64,000 nt of DNA from Liolophura sinensis (GCF_032854445.1 NC_088306.1:25269764-25333763), one strand, 5' to 3'; shown: positions 1 through 11,460, counted from the first letter of the stretch. Translations and numbers: made by a program. Notes: generated by a model from the letters alone, not told the origin.

Positions 1-256
1 CTGTTCATGTAAATGCTTAAATAATAGTAAATGACACGCACTTTAACATCATGACTTAATAGAAGTACATGTACAAGTAGGTGAAAATGTACAGAGATGT
101 TAAATGGTATTTATAAGACGTCAGGTCGGTTTGTAGAGTAAAAAATATCATACAAAGTAAATCCAGAGCAGCGACGACAGTGTGATATCTCGAATATAGT
201 CACACGTAACCGGTGAAATACGGCCTCTTGTCCGTTTACCTGAGTTAAGGTTTAAT
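1..256 (+). repeat. Repeat D, rearranged copy
   Basis: Bases 1-60 match the distal half of the dispersed repeat D also seen at 52974-53040, sharing ctgttcatgtaaatgcttaa. Bases 157-256 match its core, with ccagagcagcgacgacagtg, then accggtgaaatacggcctct. The two halves are in the opposite order to the copy at 52886, so the window probably opens inside a tandem or rearranged pair. No coding capacity is visible. The family is named here for bookkeeping only. Confidence 0.6.
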
Positions 257-1063
257 TCTAAACTGCTACTTAATCTGATGATATCAAGTCAACCAGAGGT
301 GAATTAGGCCATTTTGCTCAGTGTCTGAAAACATAAAAGCAATTAGTAAGCTTCTCTTCCTATACTTGAAGATGAAGATGTCCACGTTAAAACTTAGACA
401 TTCAGTTATTTTTCCGTAACTGTTTCATGGCATAAACTGCCAATCGCCTTGTCCATAAAATGTGCTATAAAGATTTCATATCTCCGTTTATTGTCTTTTT
501 ATCTCAGTTCCATAGTCGGAGATATAGGAAATATTGACATCGATACATAAAAATATGATGTTAGGGTATGCAATAAGGATAATGTCTATTCCACTTATTA
601 TTCGATGTGGTACTGTCATTGTTTGTATATATGCGCTTTCTTCTTGTATACTTGAGTCATGTTAAAATACAATGGTCCAATCGCAACGGTCATCGGGAAT
701 GCAACAAGAACCCGATTTAATAATATTACAAGAGCTGCATTTATCTACAAACATCGCTTAATTAGTTGCTAATTACTTGTACCAGAATATTTCAGAGATC
801 CTCGGGCATGATCCTTACTTGCTTAATCTCCGTGGATTCCTCTCTCCTTGATTCAATGTTTAATTGGTCTTGTCTTACCCTTAGGACAGTACGAACACAC
901 ACTGCAATATCCTTGAGAGAGCAGCAATTTTGACTGGCTACCTTTGAAGTAGATAACCCTTGTGCCCTGAGAGCCGATGCGAACACAAGCATTTGTTATC
1001 GGCATCTGAAGACATGTGTAGAGGCCTCCTTGGTCGAGTGCTTAGAGTGCTATCGCAGTCCAA
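257..1063. other. Stretch without recognised gene
   Basis: AT-rich sequence with no long ORF, splice-framed exon or known repeat that I can identify. Confidence 0.5.
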
Positions 1064-1249
1064 TGGCAGAGGCCTCTCGCCAACGCGATTGATGTTGAGT
1101 TCAAGTCCAGCTCTATCCAACCTATGGGTGTTCATGAGTTTCCCCAGGGCCCTGTGCACTGTAATGCTTGCCTCTGTCGTATAAGTGAAATATAAATGAA
1201 ATAATCTTGAGTAAGGCGTAAAGCATGAATCAAATAAATAAATATATAA
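1064..1249 (+). mobile_element. SINE-A, diverged and internally deleted
   Basis: The copy starts within the tRNA-like part (cctctcgccaacgcg, then gagttcaagtccagctc, the B box) and ends with gtcgtataagtgaaat, a diverged agtaaggcgtaaagc and the (AAAT)n tail. The promoter A box is lost and the middle is shortened, so it is an old, non-autonomous relic. Confidence 0.7.
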
Positions 1250-1924
1250 GACACATGCACTTTTAGGAAGTACATGCTCTTGTCTTGGACCACAGTCTTG
1301 TTTCTTTTATCTTCTCGCCTATATTCAGTTTTCTTGAAATCAGTGGTATTTACTATAAAAATTTCAATTTGGTAGTGACATGTTACACCAAAAGCTCTAC
1401 ACAAGGATATGTTGGATTTCCATAAAATTATACAACTAATATTCGGTTGGTGTACTTTCTGTAGTTCATAATGTTAAACTCCTCATGCTTTGTTTCTACA
1501 CCATGAGCTGATTGCTTCGCGTGACGTCATAATTACGTCAAATCAACAATGCTCTCATGTTTACACATGGGGTGCTGCCTTATTAAAACACCATTCCAAG
1601 GTACATTATTTTTGACATGTTATACTTAAACGAAAACAGGAGGCTGAAGATAGATCATATCAAAGATTTCAACGCATTTATACATAATCAGTGTTACCTC
1701 AGTGGAAAACAGCGTTCTCCGAACCGATGTAAATTGTACTGACGTCATATCTTGATGGATCTGTATTTGGATGCTTCCCACTTTTTAAAAATATAAAGCA
1801 TTTATTGAAAACCTGTTTTCCTATATTTTAAAGTATTATTGGTTTCTTGGACAAACTTGCAAAAATATCTAAATAATCCAATTCACAGATTTCTGTTTTG
1901 TGGCTCCTGTTTTATGCCAAAAAT
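1250..1924. other. Stretch without recognised gene
   Basis: Unique-looking AT-rich DNA. No exon or recognised repeat was found on either strand. Confidence 0.5.
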
Positions 1925-2160
1925 CTGAATGGCGTACACGACAAAAACTTGGCCAGGAACGTAGAAATGTATGTCGCCAACCTACGGGATGGCCCTGTAA
2001 GGTAATGCTGGCTGCCAATCGTATAAGTGAATTATTCCTGAGTACGGCATAAAGCACAAATGAAATAAATAAATAAATGAATAAATAAATGAATAAATAA
2101 ATGAATAAATAAATGAATAAATAAATGAATAAATAAATGAATAAATAAATAAATAAATAA
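1925..2160 (+). mobile_element. SINE-A 3' fragment with expanded tail
   Basis: Bases 1964-2057 match the 3' half of SINE-A (caacctacgggatgg, aatgctggctgcc, gtataagtgaat, gagtacggcataaagcac). The usual AAAT tail has grown into a microsatellite of aaataaatgaat units up to about 2160. This is a SINE tail that seeded a simple repeat. It is 5'-truncated, and the region before 1964 is too diverged to align by eye. Confidence 0.7.
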
Positions 2161-2163
2161 TGA

Positions 2164-2507
2164 CTTACTGAGGCAGCGTAGTGAATTAGTGATTCAGTGC
2201 AGTGCTTTAGTAAAGCAACATAGTACTTTTGGGAGGTGGCGTAGCGCTACAGTGAGAAAGTGTAGTGCTTTATCGAGGCAGCGTAGTGCTTTAATGAGGC
2301 ATGCTGGTGCTTTAGTGAGGCAGCGTAGTGCTTTATTAAGGCAGCGTAGTGCTTCAATGAAGTAGCGTAATGCTTGAATGTGGGGAGGAGGCGCAGTGCT
2401 TTAGAAAGGCAACTTAATGTTTTAATGAGGGAGTGTAGTGCTTTAGTAGATCAGAGTAGTGATTTAATGAGGGAGTGATTTGCTTTAGTGACGCATGGGG
2501 GTGATTT
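2164..2507 (+). repeat. Degenerate ~21 bp minisatellite, left part
   Basis: Diverged units of the type gtgctttagtgaggcagcgta recur about every 20-22 bases. Unit length and sequence both vary, so the array is old. The same motif resumes at about 3222, after the nested SINE block. Confidence 0.75.
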
Positions 2508-3089
2508 TGGGCTTTAACGTCCAACTTAGCAATTTTGCAGTCATATGGCGACGAGTCATAGGTGTATGTACATATATTGTGTCTTTTTGTGGCAGAGAAT
2601 CTCTGTGGCTCAGTTGGTTAGCGCGCTAGCGCGGCGTAATGTCCCAGGACCCTCTCACCAATGCGGTAGCTGTGAGTTCGTGGTGAAGGTCTGCCTGTGG
2701 GTTTCCCCACAGCCATCTGTGCCCGGTTTCCTACCACCATAATGCTGGCCGCCGTCGTATAAGTGAACTATTTTTGAGTACGGCGTAAAACACCAATCAA
2801 ATAAATAAATAAATAAATAAATTCTTGTGGAATCTATACCATAAAGAGGTTGCCGCCACTGAAGCATCATGCCGAAGGCAACCGATATGACACCCCAACC
2901 AGTCTCATTATACTGACACCGGGCCATCTAATCCTGTTTCCTTGCTCTAACCTCCAACTGCTGAGCGTCAAGCGAGGCAGCAGCAAGTACCATTTTTAAA
3001 GTCTTTGGTATGACCCGACCCGGGTTTGATCCTGCGGTCACCCGACTTCTAGGCGGAGGCTCTAACCATCGGGTCACTACAGCGGTCAA
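2508..3089 (-). mobile_element. SINE-C, split by a SINE-A
   Basis: On the minus strand this is SINE-C. Its 3' end lies at 2508-2590 (ctttaacgtccaac, agtcatatggcgacgag, atgtacatatattgtgtct). The body and head lie at about 2830-3089, where the reverse complement gives taatgtgactgg-like body sequence and a tRNA-like head with gttagagcctccgcc. Positions 2595-2824 are a plus-strand SINE-A inserted into it. The uninterrupted minus copy at 62515-62720 shows that the two pieces belong together. Confidence 0.7.
2595..2824 (+). mobile_element. SINE-A with intact tRNA-like head
   Basis: The head gtggctcagttggttagcgc is a good Pol III A box. The B-box region is tgtgagttcgtgg, degenerate. The middle has cccggtttcctaccaccata, and the 3' end has gagtacggcgtaaaacaccaatc followed by (AAAT)n. 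It sits inside the minus-strand SINE-C, with fuzzy flanking similarity (tttgtggcaga versus cttgtggaatc), so it is the younger insertion. Confidence 0.85.
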
Positions 3090-3221
3090 CTTGGAATATA
3101 ACCATTCCAACAGAAACATGTGCACGCATAAAAAGTACACTGGATTTTGGCACCAAAACATTTGGTCGAGTATTTCGCTCAAGATAGTGAAGTTGTAGTT
3201 GTCAGTTATATATAACAAGCC

Positions 3222-4020
3222 GCTATAATGAGGCAGCGTAGTGCTATAATGAGAAAGCGTTTTGCTATAGCATAGTTCAGTCGTAGTCCAACAAGTCGGG
3301 TAAAATGGTTCTCAGCTATGGTTAGCGAGACTGCACTCTACTAAAGAGAGGGCGCGTAGTGATGTAGTGAGGACGGGTAGTGCTAGAGTGAGGACGTGTA
3401 GTGCTATAGTGAGATCGCAAAATGCTATGATGAAGACGTGTAAAAAGTGCTATAGTCTGGAAGAGTAGTGGTATGGTGTGGAGTGTAGTGCTATGATGAG
3501 GACAAGTAGTGCTGTAGTGAGGGCGTGCAATGCTATAATAAGGTCGTGTTGTGCTGTACTGAGGTTGCGTAGTGCTACACGGTACTGTAGTGTTGACATT
3601 TAGGGCTATAGCGAGGTCACCAAGAGCTATAGAGAGGACGTGTACTGCTATAGCAAGGTCGCGTAGTACTATAGAGAGGACGTATTGTACTATAGTGTTG
3701 ACGTGAGGAGATGAAGTGCTATAGTCTGGAAGCGTAGTGCTATAGTGAGGATATGTAGTGGCTACAGATATGTCGCGTAGTACTGTATAGATGACGCGTA
3801 ATGCTATATCGAGGACGTGTAATGCTATAGTAAGAAAGCACAGTGCTATTATGAGGACTTGTGGGGCTATAGTGTGGAAACGTGGTGCTATAATGAGGAT
3901 GTGTAATGATATAGTGTGGAAGCGTGGTGCTATAATGAGGACGTGTAGTGATATAGTGTGCGAGCGCTGTACTATAATGAGGAGGCGTTGTCTGAGGAGG
4001 CGTTGTCGCGTAAAATTTTG
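3222..4020 (+). repeat. Degenerate ~21 bp minisatellite, right part
   Basis: This is a long run of diverged units such as gtgctatagtgaggacgtgta, roughly 35 copies by eye, continuing the array broken off at about 2507. An ORF across 3791-4021 merely reads the repeat, giving recurring Cys-x-x-Ile-Val/Met and Lys-Arg-Gly-Ala-Ile segments, and is not a gene. The phrase gtagttgtcagYta at about 3195 and 4026 hints at a larger repeat unit. Confidence 0.8.
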
Positions 4021-4287
4021 ACGTCGTAGTTGTCAGCTACGTGCAGCGAGCCCCTGTTACATCTACTTCTTTCCAGTCTCAAGTCCACCTGTCACTAAGC
4101 CTGCCACATGCTAGCTGAAGGTGGCAGGGCCTTGACCCGAGTAAAAACATATGCCATTGCGAAACACAACGCGTGGGCAAATGAGCGTCTCGTACTCCAG
4201 AACGTATCTGGTTCTATTTCTGTGCTGTGTATGACAACATCTAATTGGCACTAAAGATTGAATAAGCTTTCTACGGAAATCTCTTCC

Positions 4288-4545
4288 CAAAGACTTTGAA
4301 AATGGTACTGGTTCTGCCTCGCTTGAGCCTCAGCACTGAGAGGTTAGCGCAAGGAAACATGACTAGTTGGCCCGGCGTCAGTGTAATGTGACTGTGTGCT
4401 TAGTCGTGTATCTGGTGTCTTCGGTATTATGCTTCAGTGGCGGTTGCACTTTCCACCTAATGACTACACGTCGTCATATGACTGAGCATTTGTTATGTAC
4501 GATGTCAAACCCCCAAGCATTCATTCATTCTTTCCTTCAGTGAAT
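4288..4545 (+). mobile_element. SINE-C
   Basis: The body matches other SINE-C copies (aaagactttgaaaatggtac, gcccggcgtcagtgtaatgt, ctggtgtcttcggtattatg, cttcagtggcgg). It ends in the shared 3' module cgtcgtcatatgactga ... gtacgatgtcaaacccccaagc and a short attc tail. The tRNA-like head before 4288 is missing, so it is 5'-truncated. Confidence 0.75.
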
Positions 4546-5640
4546 CAACACAGAACTCGACAAATTACCGGGAAACATGATTCTAAAAATTTACTTCATA
4601 TATTTATTTATTTGATTATTGTTTGATGAAGCCGTAGACAAATAAATATTTGTTTTCATATACATGTGCGATGGCGGTCAGTTTAGGATGGGGGGGGCAT
4701 GGAGTGCGTCAATCACCGGGTCAATCACAGACATCTGACGAGTTACTGACGGGCTTTGCCAAGTGTTATGCTTACAAACATGCGCACTATATTCGTGAAA
4801 CACGAGTAAATGATCAAAAAGGTAAAAATACGTGTATCATTTTACTAATTTAGTATGTTCTTGCTGTTATATCGTATTATCCAGGCACTTTGATTTGTGT
4901 ATAACAAAACTTTTGTACGTTTACCTTTCAGTTTTACTATTTGGTATAAGGAAACAAGCGATAAATCTTCAAAGCTCATAGCAGGGTGCAATTTACTTTT
5001 CAATCTTGAAGTACCGTTATAAAACCTTTATGTAAACAAACGAGAGTATGCGTCTGACTCTAATAATTCACCATGCAGTCTAGCTGAATGTGTATTGTAT
5101 ACGCTACTTTTTAAACATCATGTTTTAAAAACGGGTGTAAAAACATTAATGAATCATTATGGTTTAACGCCACATGGCAATATTTCGGACATATCGTGGT
5201 CAAGTAAGAACATGCTTAAGCCAGGTCATTATAGACCGTAATTAGACCATTCTCGTAGCGCTTGTTTCATTATTCGATGACGAGTATATGTACTTTATTA
5301 ACGTACTGAGCAGAGTGGATTGATGCGGTTCATTAATATGTGACCTCTAATCAAAGGCATTAGCGGACTTTCCGTTGAGCAAGTATATGAGTGGCAGAGG
5401 GTTGGGCTAATAGTTCAACATGATCAACGGACTAGCAAGTGAACAAACAAGGAGAGCACAGAAAATTGTCATGTGCCAATTGAATGAGAAACAAATGAAC
5501 GGTTGGTGAGCTAGCCGTGACGCACGACCTGCGAATGTCATTGACTAAGGTGTGATATTGGATCCCCGCAACCAATCGGTCTGCCAGTGTCTGTGCTCCC
5601 TTCAGGAGGAATCTTCCAGTAGAAATCCAGGTAATCAATG
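4546..5640. other. Stretch without recognised gene
   Basis: No recognised repeat or convincing exon. The longest ORF (4650-4853, 67 codons) has no recognisable features. This segment lies directly upstream of the promoter candidate at 5664. Confidence 0.5.
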
Positions 5641-5663
5641 ACTGTGGGCCTATTGTCGATCAG

Positions 5664-5690
5664 CCAATCGAATGAGAGCGCTATAAAAGT
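5664..5690 (+). promoter_or_regulatory. Candidate Pol II core promoter (CCAAT + TATA)
   Basis: CCAAT at 5664-5668 is followed 14 bases later by a textbook TATAAAAG at 5682-5689. A TATA box usually places the start site 25-32 bases downstream, here about 5712-5720. About 130 bases further on comes an exon end with a consensus GTAAGT donor at 5848. The combination suggests a real transcription start for a gene I cannot follow further. No transcript evidence is available. Confidence 0.45.
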
Positions 5691-5714
5691 GTCGTCCTGG
5701 CGAGGAGAGCTGGA

Positions 5715-5847
5715 AGTAAGCGGTAAGGTTTAGATCGCAATACGACCCCCTCTTTTACTTGATCTTCCTCACGAGTGCGGACCATGAGTGGACAGCCTCA
5801 ACTTTCGTACTATGGATTCTTGTATCCTCTCTACAAACACTAACAAG
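5715..5847 (+). other. Candidate first exon with overlapping short ORFs
   Basis: The segment runs from the predicted start downstream of the TATA box to the donor AAG|GTAAGT at 5847/5848. An ATG in good context (accATGa, 5784) opens a 19-codon ORF that stops at 5841-5843. A second ATG at 5812, in another frame, stays open for 12 codons and crosses the donor in phase 0. Either the exon is mostly 5' UTR with an upstream ORF, or the second ATG starts the protein. No acceptor partner could be assigned. Confidence 0.3.
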
Positions 5848-7497
5848 GTAAGTTTTTGGGTGTTTTCTTTAAAGAGAGTAACAACTGGTCTCTTTTTAAA
5901 TATCTTTTTGCTTCTTTACGCTCCCCAGTACTTTTGAAATTCTTTCTCTTGCCTTGATGGACTTCAAAAATCTTTGCTGGTACACGATGTATAATAGCTA
6001 GCACACATGCATTGCCTTGGCGTACCTTTTTGCATTCTTGCTGAGTTGTTTGAAGTTTCCAGCGACTGACTGTGAAAAATCCAAACACAACGCCGTTTGA
6101 GTTTAAGTCTTCCGGCAAGCTTAGTTTCACAGAAACCACAATAGCATTTGACTTTAAATCGAGAAGTAACCAACGCTTTAGTGACTTTATAAAGTAATAT
6201 ACTCTTAATATATTTACGCACATAGCGACATAAACACAATTTGTAGACGGGAGTCTAAGTATTTCCACCCAAAGGCTTCAAACTTTCCTATTTTTTCCCC
6301 TAGAGAAGCCTTTAAAGTATTACATAAGATACGCCATCGGATGCATTTATTGAACATTCCTTTTGAACTGAAATAGCACCAAAGCCAACAGTTGAGCAGA
6401 ACAGCTATCCCTAGATTGTGTCATCTCACGGACATGGATCTGTAGGACTGAACGTCTTTCACCCGTGCGGTACTGTCCTGAAGGGTTCAAATCCCGACCA
6501 GCATTGTTCAGTAACTGCCTAGTGCTGTGTGCTGATTTCACGTGGGAACGTCACAGTACGTAGCCGCGCAGTACAACGCAACCAAGAATAGACGCCCAGT
6601 ACCATCCGGTATGGTGCGATTCTGCTCAGTGATGTTGTGTGTAACATTGTACTATGTAGCAACCATACAATCCTGTATTTATATGGGATAGTTGCATGCC
6701 GCCAGTGTGAAGTTAAAAACTGAGCGGTGAAGGGGCTTTCTGTTCAGCAGTAAACAGTAACTACACAATATTGTTCAAACAAGTTTTTAACAAAGGTTTA
6801 AAAACACTCCTTACAGTATACAGTACGGACTAGTTCGCAGTTCTACGTGACTGTTGTCAAGTGACACACGGTTAAAACTGCCTTTCATGCTGTGTGAAAG
6901 CGGCACAGTACGACATACTGTGAAAATATACTGTGAAAATATAATTTATATTCCATTTTAGTGCCGAGATTTAAATCTCATAGCTTTCATACCCATTTGT
7001 ATGGGTGATTTCCCTGCAGGTAGAATTTCCACCAAACAAAAGTCTCATTGTCGGAGACATTTCAAAATGTTGGTTTCACTATCGAAGTGGAAATACTGAG
7101 AATGCATTTGGAATTTCTGGAATATTTTGTACATCTCCCACCGAAAGTGAACTCTACAAGTTGCTAGAGTAGCATTAGTCAGATTTGCGCGTCAGTTATA
7201 GTCATGGCGATTGACTCTTTTCGAAGGATCGACAGTAGGCCTAAAAGCAGGAAGAAGATTTCACATATTTACCACGAGTTAATCACTGGTAAATCTCAGA
7301 ATATATGAACAATTCGTGTAAGCATTTATTAATAAATCCGTGTTAATAATGATAATGATGTTTTTAGAGCGGTGATGTCTAATAAATTCCATCTTAACAT
7401 CAACAAAACCATTTCTGACTTGTCAAAATTTTAAAATATGAAATTAAAGCCTTTTTTGCGGCTTTCGAAATTAAATTTATTCACTTCATCAGTACTA
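5848..7497. other. Stretch without recognised gene
   Basis: If the donor at 5848 is used, this is intron. A B-box-like gggttcaaatccc lies at 6484, with no A box. A direct repeat of 13 bases (tactgtgaaaata) lies at 6916-6941. Minus-strand ORFs of about 142 and 91 codons at 5840-6268 overlap each other in different frames and look like chance. Confidence 0.45.
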
Positions 7498-7578
7498 TCT
7501 TAAGACAAATGTTTCAAAATTTCAATTTCCAGTACCCAAAACTGAGCATTCTGACGAGTTTTTAAAGTTTGTCTTAAG
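7498..7578. mobile_element. Small MITE-like inverted repeat element
   Basis: Imperfectly paired ends: cttaagacaaa at 7499-7509 is mirrored by tttgtcttaag at 7568-7578, a perfect 11-base terminal inverted repeat around a non-coding centre. The CTTAAGAC motif also occurs in the larger inverted-repeat element at 11305. No clear target duplication is visible. Confidence 0.4.
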
Positions 7579-7673
7579 TCACAAACAGCTTTGTAAAATC
7601 GGCTTCTGTTACCGAATTATGCATGCTTAAGCTAGAGAGAATGTAAGTTGTTACTTTTACCTGAACATTTTCA

Positions 7674-7735
7674 GTAAAACCCTCACTGAGGTAAACTGAC
7701 AAGAGGCCAAATTTCACCGGTTACTTGCCTTTTGG
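7674..7735 (-). repeat. Repeat D fragment
   Basis: Minus-strand copy of the core's distal half: taaaaccctcactgaggtaa, actgacaagaggcc, caccggttac. It is truncated before the gcgacgacagtg end. Confidence 0.6.
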
Positions 7736-8889
7736 TTATTCATATTCCTCAGATGATTACTGTCAAATGTTGGTATCTGTTTGAAAATGGAACACTACTC
7801 GGATCACGTACCTCTCAAACAGTATTCGAAAGGCAAACTGATAACAACTGTGTATGCTCTGCATGTAAGGCGACACCAACCAAGACTGGTTAGAGTTGAT
7901 ACCTTTTTACATTATAGTTCAAGACTGTATAACAACTACTGTATCAGTGTTACTGGGACTGGGAGCAGCACGTATCCTTTTACAATATAATTAAGCAGTT
8001 TACATCTATGTCTCCCACAACACTTTTCATCGGACTTGATCCACGTTGTGTAATGCTCTTGACGCTACCCTGGCATTCTTGGAATTATGACCAATGCGGT
8101 GGAAAGTCATTTGGTAATAACGTTCGACCTTATTTTACCTTCTTTCATGCGTGTACCCCAATCCACGTTTCACTACTATTTGAGGTAAACACTCAATTAG
8201 GAAAGCAGTTTTGCCAGTTTCTCGCCCACAAATAATTACGACACAGTTATTTCACTCCATCCTGCGTGTAGAAAACGAAAATAAAAACGTAGTTCCCCTC
8301 TAACCGAGAAGCAAGGCTGGGATCATTAGCGAACTAATTGCACACAAGGAAAAAAAAAGTCGTGTCTAAACAATAATCTCATTTAATCCGTGGCCAGTCA
8401 GCGTGATTTGGCCAGCGCGGTCGTGCCTACAGCGACACCTTGTTTTCTGCCTCCCTTTTTTTACGTACAGCGAAGATATCTTTTGATGTCCATTTTATTA
8501 AGCCCCTATGCGATTAATAAACACCCTTCACCGTTATAAAACATAACACGCGGTATTAAAGTAACATTTTTATGGCAATAGACCAACGGTTTCATGCACG
8601 AGGCAATCATCTCACATGGCGAAGCAACTGCTCACTCGTCTTAGCTCATTACCAATCAAACCCGCTACCTCGAAGGCACACGCGCACATTGCTCTCGTCA
8701 CGAAGGAATATTGGGCTGAGGTAGACACGTTTTAACCACCAGGGGGAAGACCGAATGCTTACTATACGATGCAAACGTACGATGGATGTAACGTTCAAAA
8801 TTCTCTGCTCTGTTTGGACTAATACATAATTTTTGTCATGGTCAGAGCACTTGTAGTAGATGGTAGTGTAGTAAAGGTGGGCATTTGTA
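7736..8889. other. Stretch without recognised gene
   Basis: ORFs of 69-75 codons at 7781 and 8008 have no recognisable domain. No repeat was identified. Confidence 0.45.
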
Positions 8890-9079
8890 TCTCTGTGGTG
8901 GAGGTGTTTAGTATGCCAACGCGGTGCAATGACCCAGGAACCTCTCGCCAATGCGGTGGCTGTGAGTTCAAGTCCAGCTCAAGCTGGCTCTCTTTCCGGT
9001 CGTACGTGGGAAGATAATGCTGGACTTCAAATATTCTTGTACACGGCATAAAACACCAAGCAAATAAATAAATAAATCA
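8890..9079 (+). mobile_element. SINE-A, internally deleted
   Basis: The head is diverged (gtggtggaggtgtttagtatgc) but the B-box region is good (tgtgagttcaagtccagctc). After cgtacgtgggaag the copy jumps straight to ataatgctgg, losing the central ~70 bases, then ends with acggcataaaacaccaagc and the (AAAT)n tail. Confidence 0.75.
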
Positions 9080-9149
9080 TTTGTGTCCTCAAATTAGTAG
9101 ACAAAGAAAGCATTGGTATCCTTTTTTGAGTCTTAGTTGTGATAAGGAT

Positions 9150-9169
9150 CCACCCCCCCCCCCCCCACC
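9150..9169 (+). repeat. C-rich homopolymer tract
   Basis: Long cytosine run broken by single A residues. It is a simple-sequence tract where base-call length errors are likely. Confidence 0.8.
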
Positions 9170-9574
9170 CGAGGTATAACTGTTCGAGCGTCTGTCTTCT
9201 AAACAGTAAACCCAGGGCTCGGGTCGTACCTAGGACTTTATTTAATATGGGTAATCATCGCACTACATCCCTTCGTGCTTAAGATAAGAGAAATGGACAA
9301 AGTACTCTTTTGGTCTAGTCAAGGTTGACTCTAACATCTTAAGTGTGCACCGCAGACTTGAGGTTACGCAGTCGCACAACTTGGATTTCTACGGGAGTAA
9401 CATCCAGACTGAAGGTATGGGCTTAAACATTTTCATTGGATTACCCAGTGAAGATTAACCTGTAACTGGTTCGAACACTGTCAAGGCTCCTACCACATCA
9501 AAGCAAATCGTTGATAATGTGATGGTACGCTCCTAGGGCCGTTTGCAACGGCTTGTATACGTTTGGGGATTCTA

Positions 9575-9690
9575 TGAATTGAAACGGACAATCAGATACT
9601 AGCCGTCAACCAAAATAGAGCGTTTTGTGTTAATATTCGCCTGACCAATTCCCAAAACCACTTAATGTCTTCCACCAATACGGTGTGCAA
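9575..9690 (+). repeat. Repeat E fragment (LTR-like family)
   Basis: Agtcaaccaaaatagag-type sequence (cagatactagccgtcaacca, caattcccaaaac) matches the upstream part of repeat E at 48650-48740. The TATA and AATAAA parts of the family are not present here. Confidence 0.45.
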
Positions 9691-11304
9691 TTGTCTACGA
9701 AATGAGTGGTAATACTAGTCAGCAACTTTTAAATACCGATGATCAGAAGTCACTACAAGTCACATGTTACTCCTGATTCATTAATACATCCAAGCATAAA
9801 ACTGACTACTTTCATATTTATGAAAAAATTATTTTATATGAAAAATTCTTTTTTTTTTGACAGCAAGTCAGTCAATCAATCAATCATTTAATTTGTCAAC
9901 TCTTCTGTGGAAAAAAACGAATATGTTCTTGGTAAGTTTAGCATGCAGCCATTGGTGGAGGGATTTCCTAACTGAACCGAGATCACATTGTTAATTAGTC
10001 AGTACATACAGAGCACTCCAGGATTGGCGAACCCGTTTTAATGCTACACATTAAACGCAATAGTAGTTTGAGAAATAACATTGGGTTTTGGAACCTTCTA
10101 TTCGGCACAGGGTGACAGAAAAAGGCATATTTCAAAAAGATAACAGTTTCATGTTGTTTTATATTACGCTGTTTCTGTACGTGGAACAGTTCTGGAAATA
10201 CCATATATATGTGACTTAAAGTCTCTCAAACAAGATGTTTAGGTATTGCTGTTTTTGATGTGTGTGTTTTTTTTTGGGGGGGGGGGGATTTTGGTTTTTT
10301 TTTTTTACAATTTCCGGACATCTCTTGGGTCTTGCCAAAATATGCACCTGATTCAGAATCGGAATAAATCAAGATACACATCCCCTGGAACAAGGGATAT
10401 AAATATTCATATGCTATAACTAATTTTCTCCCTTTTCAATTTTATTATGTGAGTGGCATTCAGATTTTTACGAGGTTGGGACTTTGAAATCGACCACTAC
10501 GCCGCCATCTCTCAATGAATTCAGTTCGTGATACTAGCCAGCCTGGAAGGAAATCTTTAATAATCTTTGAAAACAAAAAAACATCACGTCATAAATAAGG
10601 TTCCAATCGTGTGTTTGGCCAGGCATGGAATTTCAGCATGTCCTTGCAAATTTAATTTGACAAATTTCACTTTTCCACATGGCGTGTGATGACATATGGC
10701 CCTCGAGAGATTGCATCTTTGAGGACTGGGAAGAGACTGAGGTCCTCATTACAAAATCTCCACACTAAAAAAATATTTTATCAATTTTGCCATGTTCCGC
10801 TGATAATAAAATACTGATAGATTTGATTCAATTCCTGGAACGGAGTTCTCGTAGTATATCAAATCTGATCATATTGCAGGCGTGGGCTTGGGGTAGGTAG
10901 GGAATTGTCCAATGTTTCCAGATGTCTTAGATTTGATATTTTTTCTGTAGTATTCACGAAAATGTCTGAGATAACGAGGGCGTAAATGCGATTTCATATA
11001 CGCCTGTGATGCAAAGTAAGACATTGTTTTTTACAACAAGATTATAACTAAACCCTCGTGCGATCGGCAGTCGGGGTATTTAAACACGGTCTATCAAGTA
11101 GAGATCAATGTTTGCGATTGTCTCAGATGTTTTCAATTTATTTCTGTATCTATTCGACTTATGTTTAACTTCATTCTCATTTAGTCTTCCACTTATACGA
11201 TAGCAGTCAAGTTTACCCATGGGTGGATGAAACTGGAATGTCTAGGGTGAACCACCGGTCTGTGGCATGTAACTGGCGAAATGTTTTACATCTGAGACTG
11301 TTAA
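9691..11304. other. Stretch without recognised gene
   Basis: AT-rich sequence with homopolymer tracts, for example poly-T at 9849, poly-G at about 10277-10288 and poly-T at 10297. No exon, RNA gene or dispersed repeat was recognised. Confidence 0.45.
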
Positions 11305-11460
11305 GTCTTAAGACTTAAGACATAAATTGCAAGAACTTAAAATGCCAATCTCACAACAGAAAAACTCCAATTGTGTTTAGTACGTTTTTAATTTTAAACT
11401 TTCTAGGACAAAGTGCTTTATCTATACACCTGTTTGAATTTTTGACTTAAGTCCTAAGAC
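11305..11460. mobile_element. MITE-like element, 24 bp inverted ends
   Basis: The left end gtcttaagacttaagac (11305-11321, continuing to 11328) is mirrored by the right end at 11437-11460, whose complement reads gtcttaggacttaagtc, with about four mismatches over 24 bases. The 156-base element has no ORF, as expected for a non-autonomous DNA transposon. The termini are themselves partly palindromic (CTTAAG). Target duplication is not obvious. Confidence 0.5.

Noticed and set aside
3791-4021. ORF with regular Cys/Lys-Arg repeats that superficially resembles a peptide precursor with KR sites.
   Set aside because: It simply reads the ~21 bp minisatellite. The repeat continues outside the ORF in other frames, and there is no signal peptide or conserved processing pattern.
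6440-6530. tRNA-like sequence with gggttcaaatccc.
   Set aside because: Same reasons: no A box upstream at tRNA spacing and no cloverleaf.
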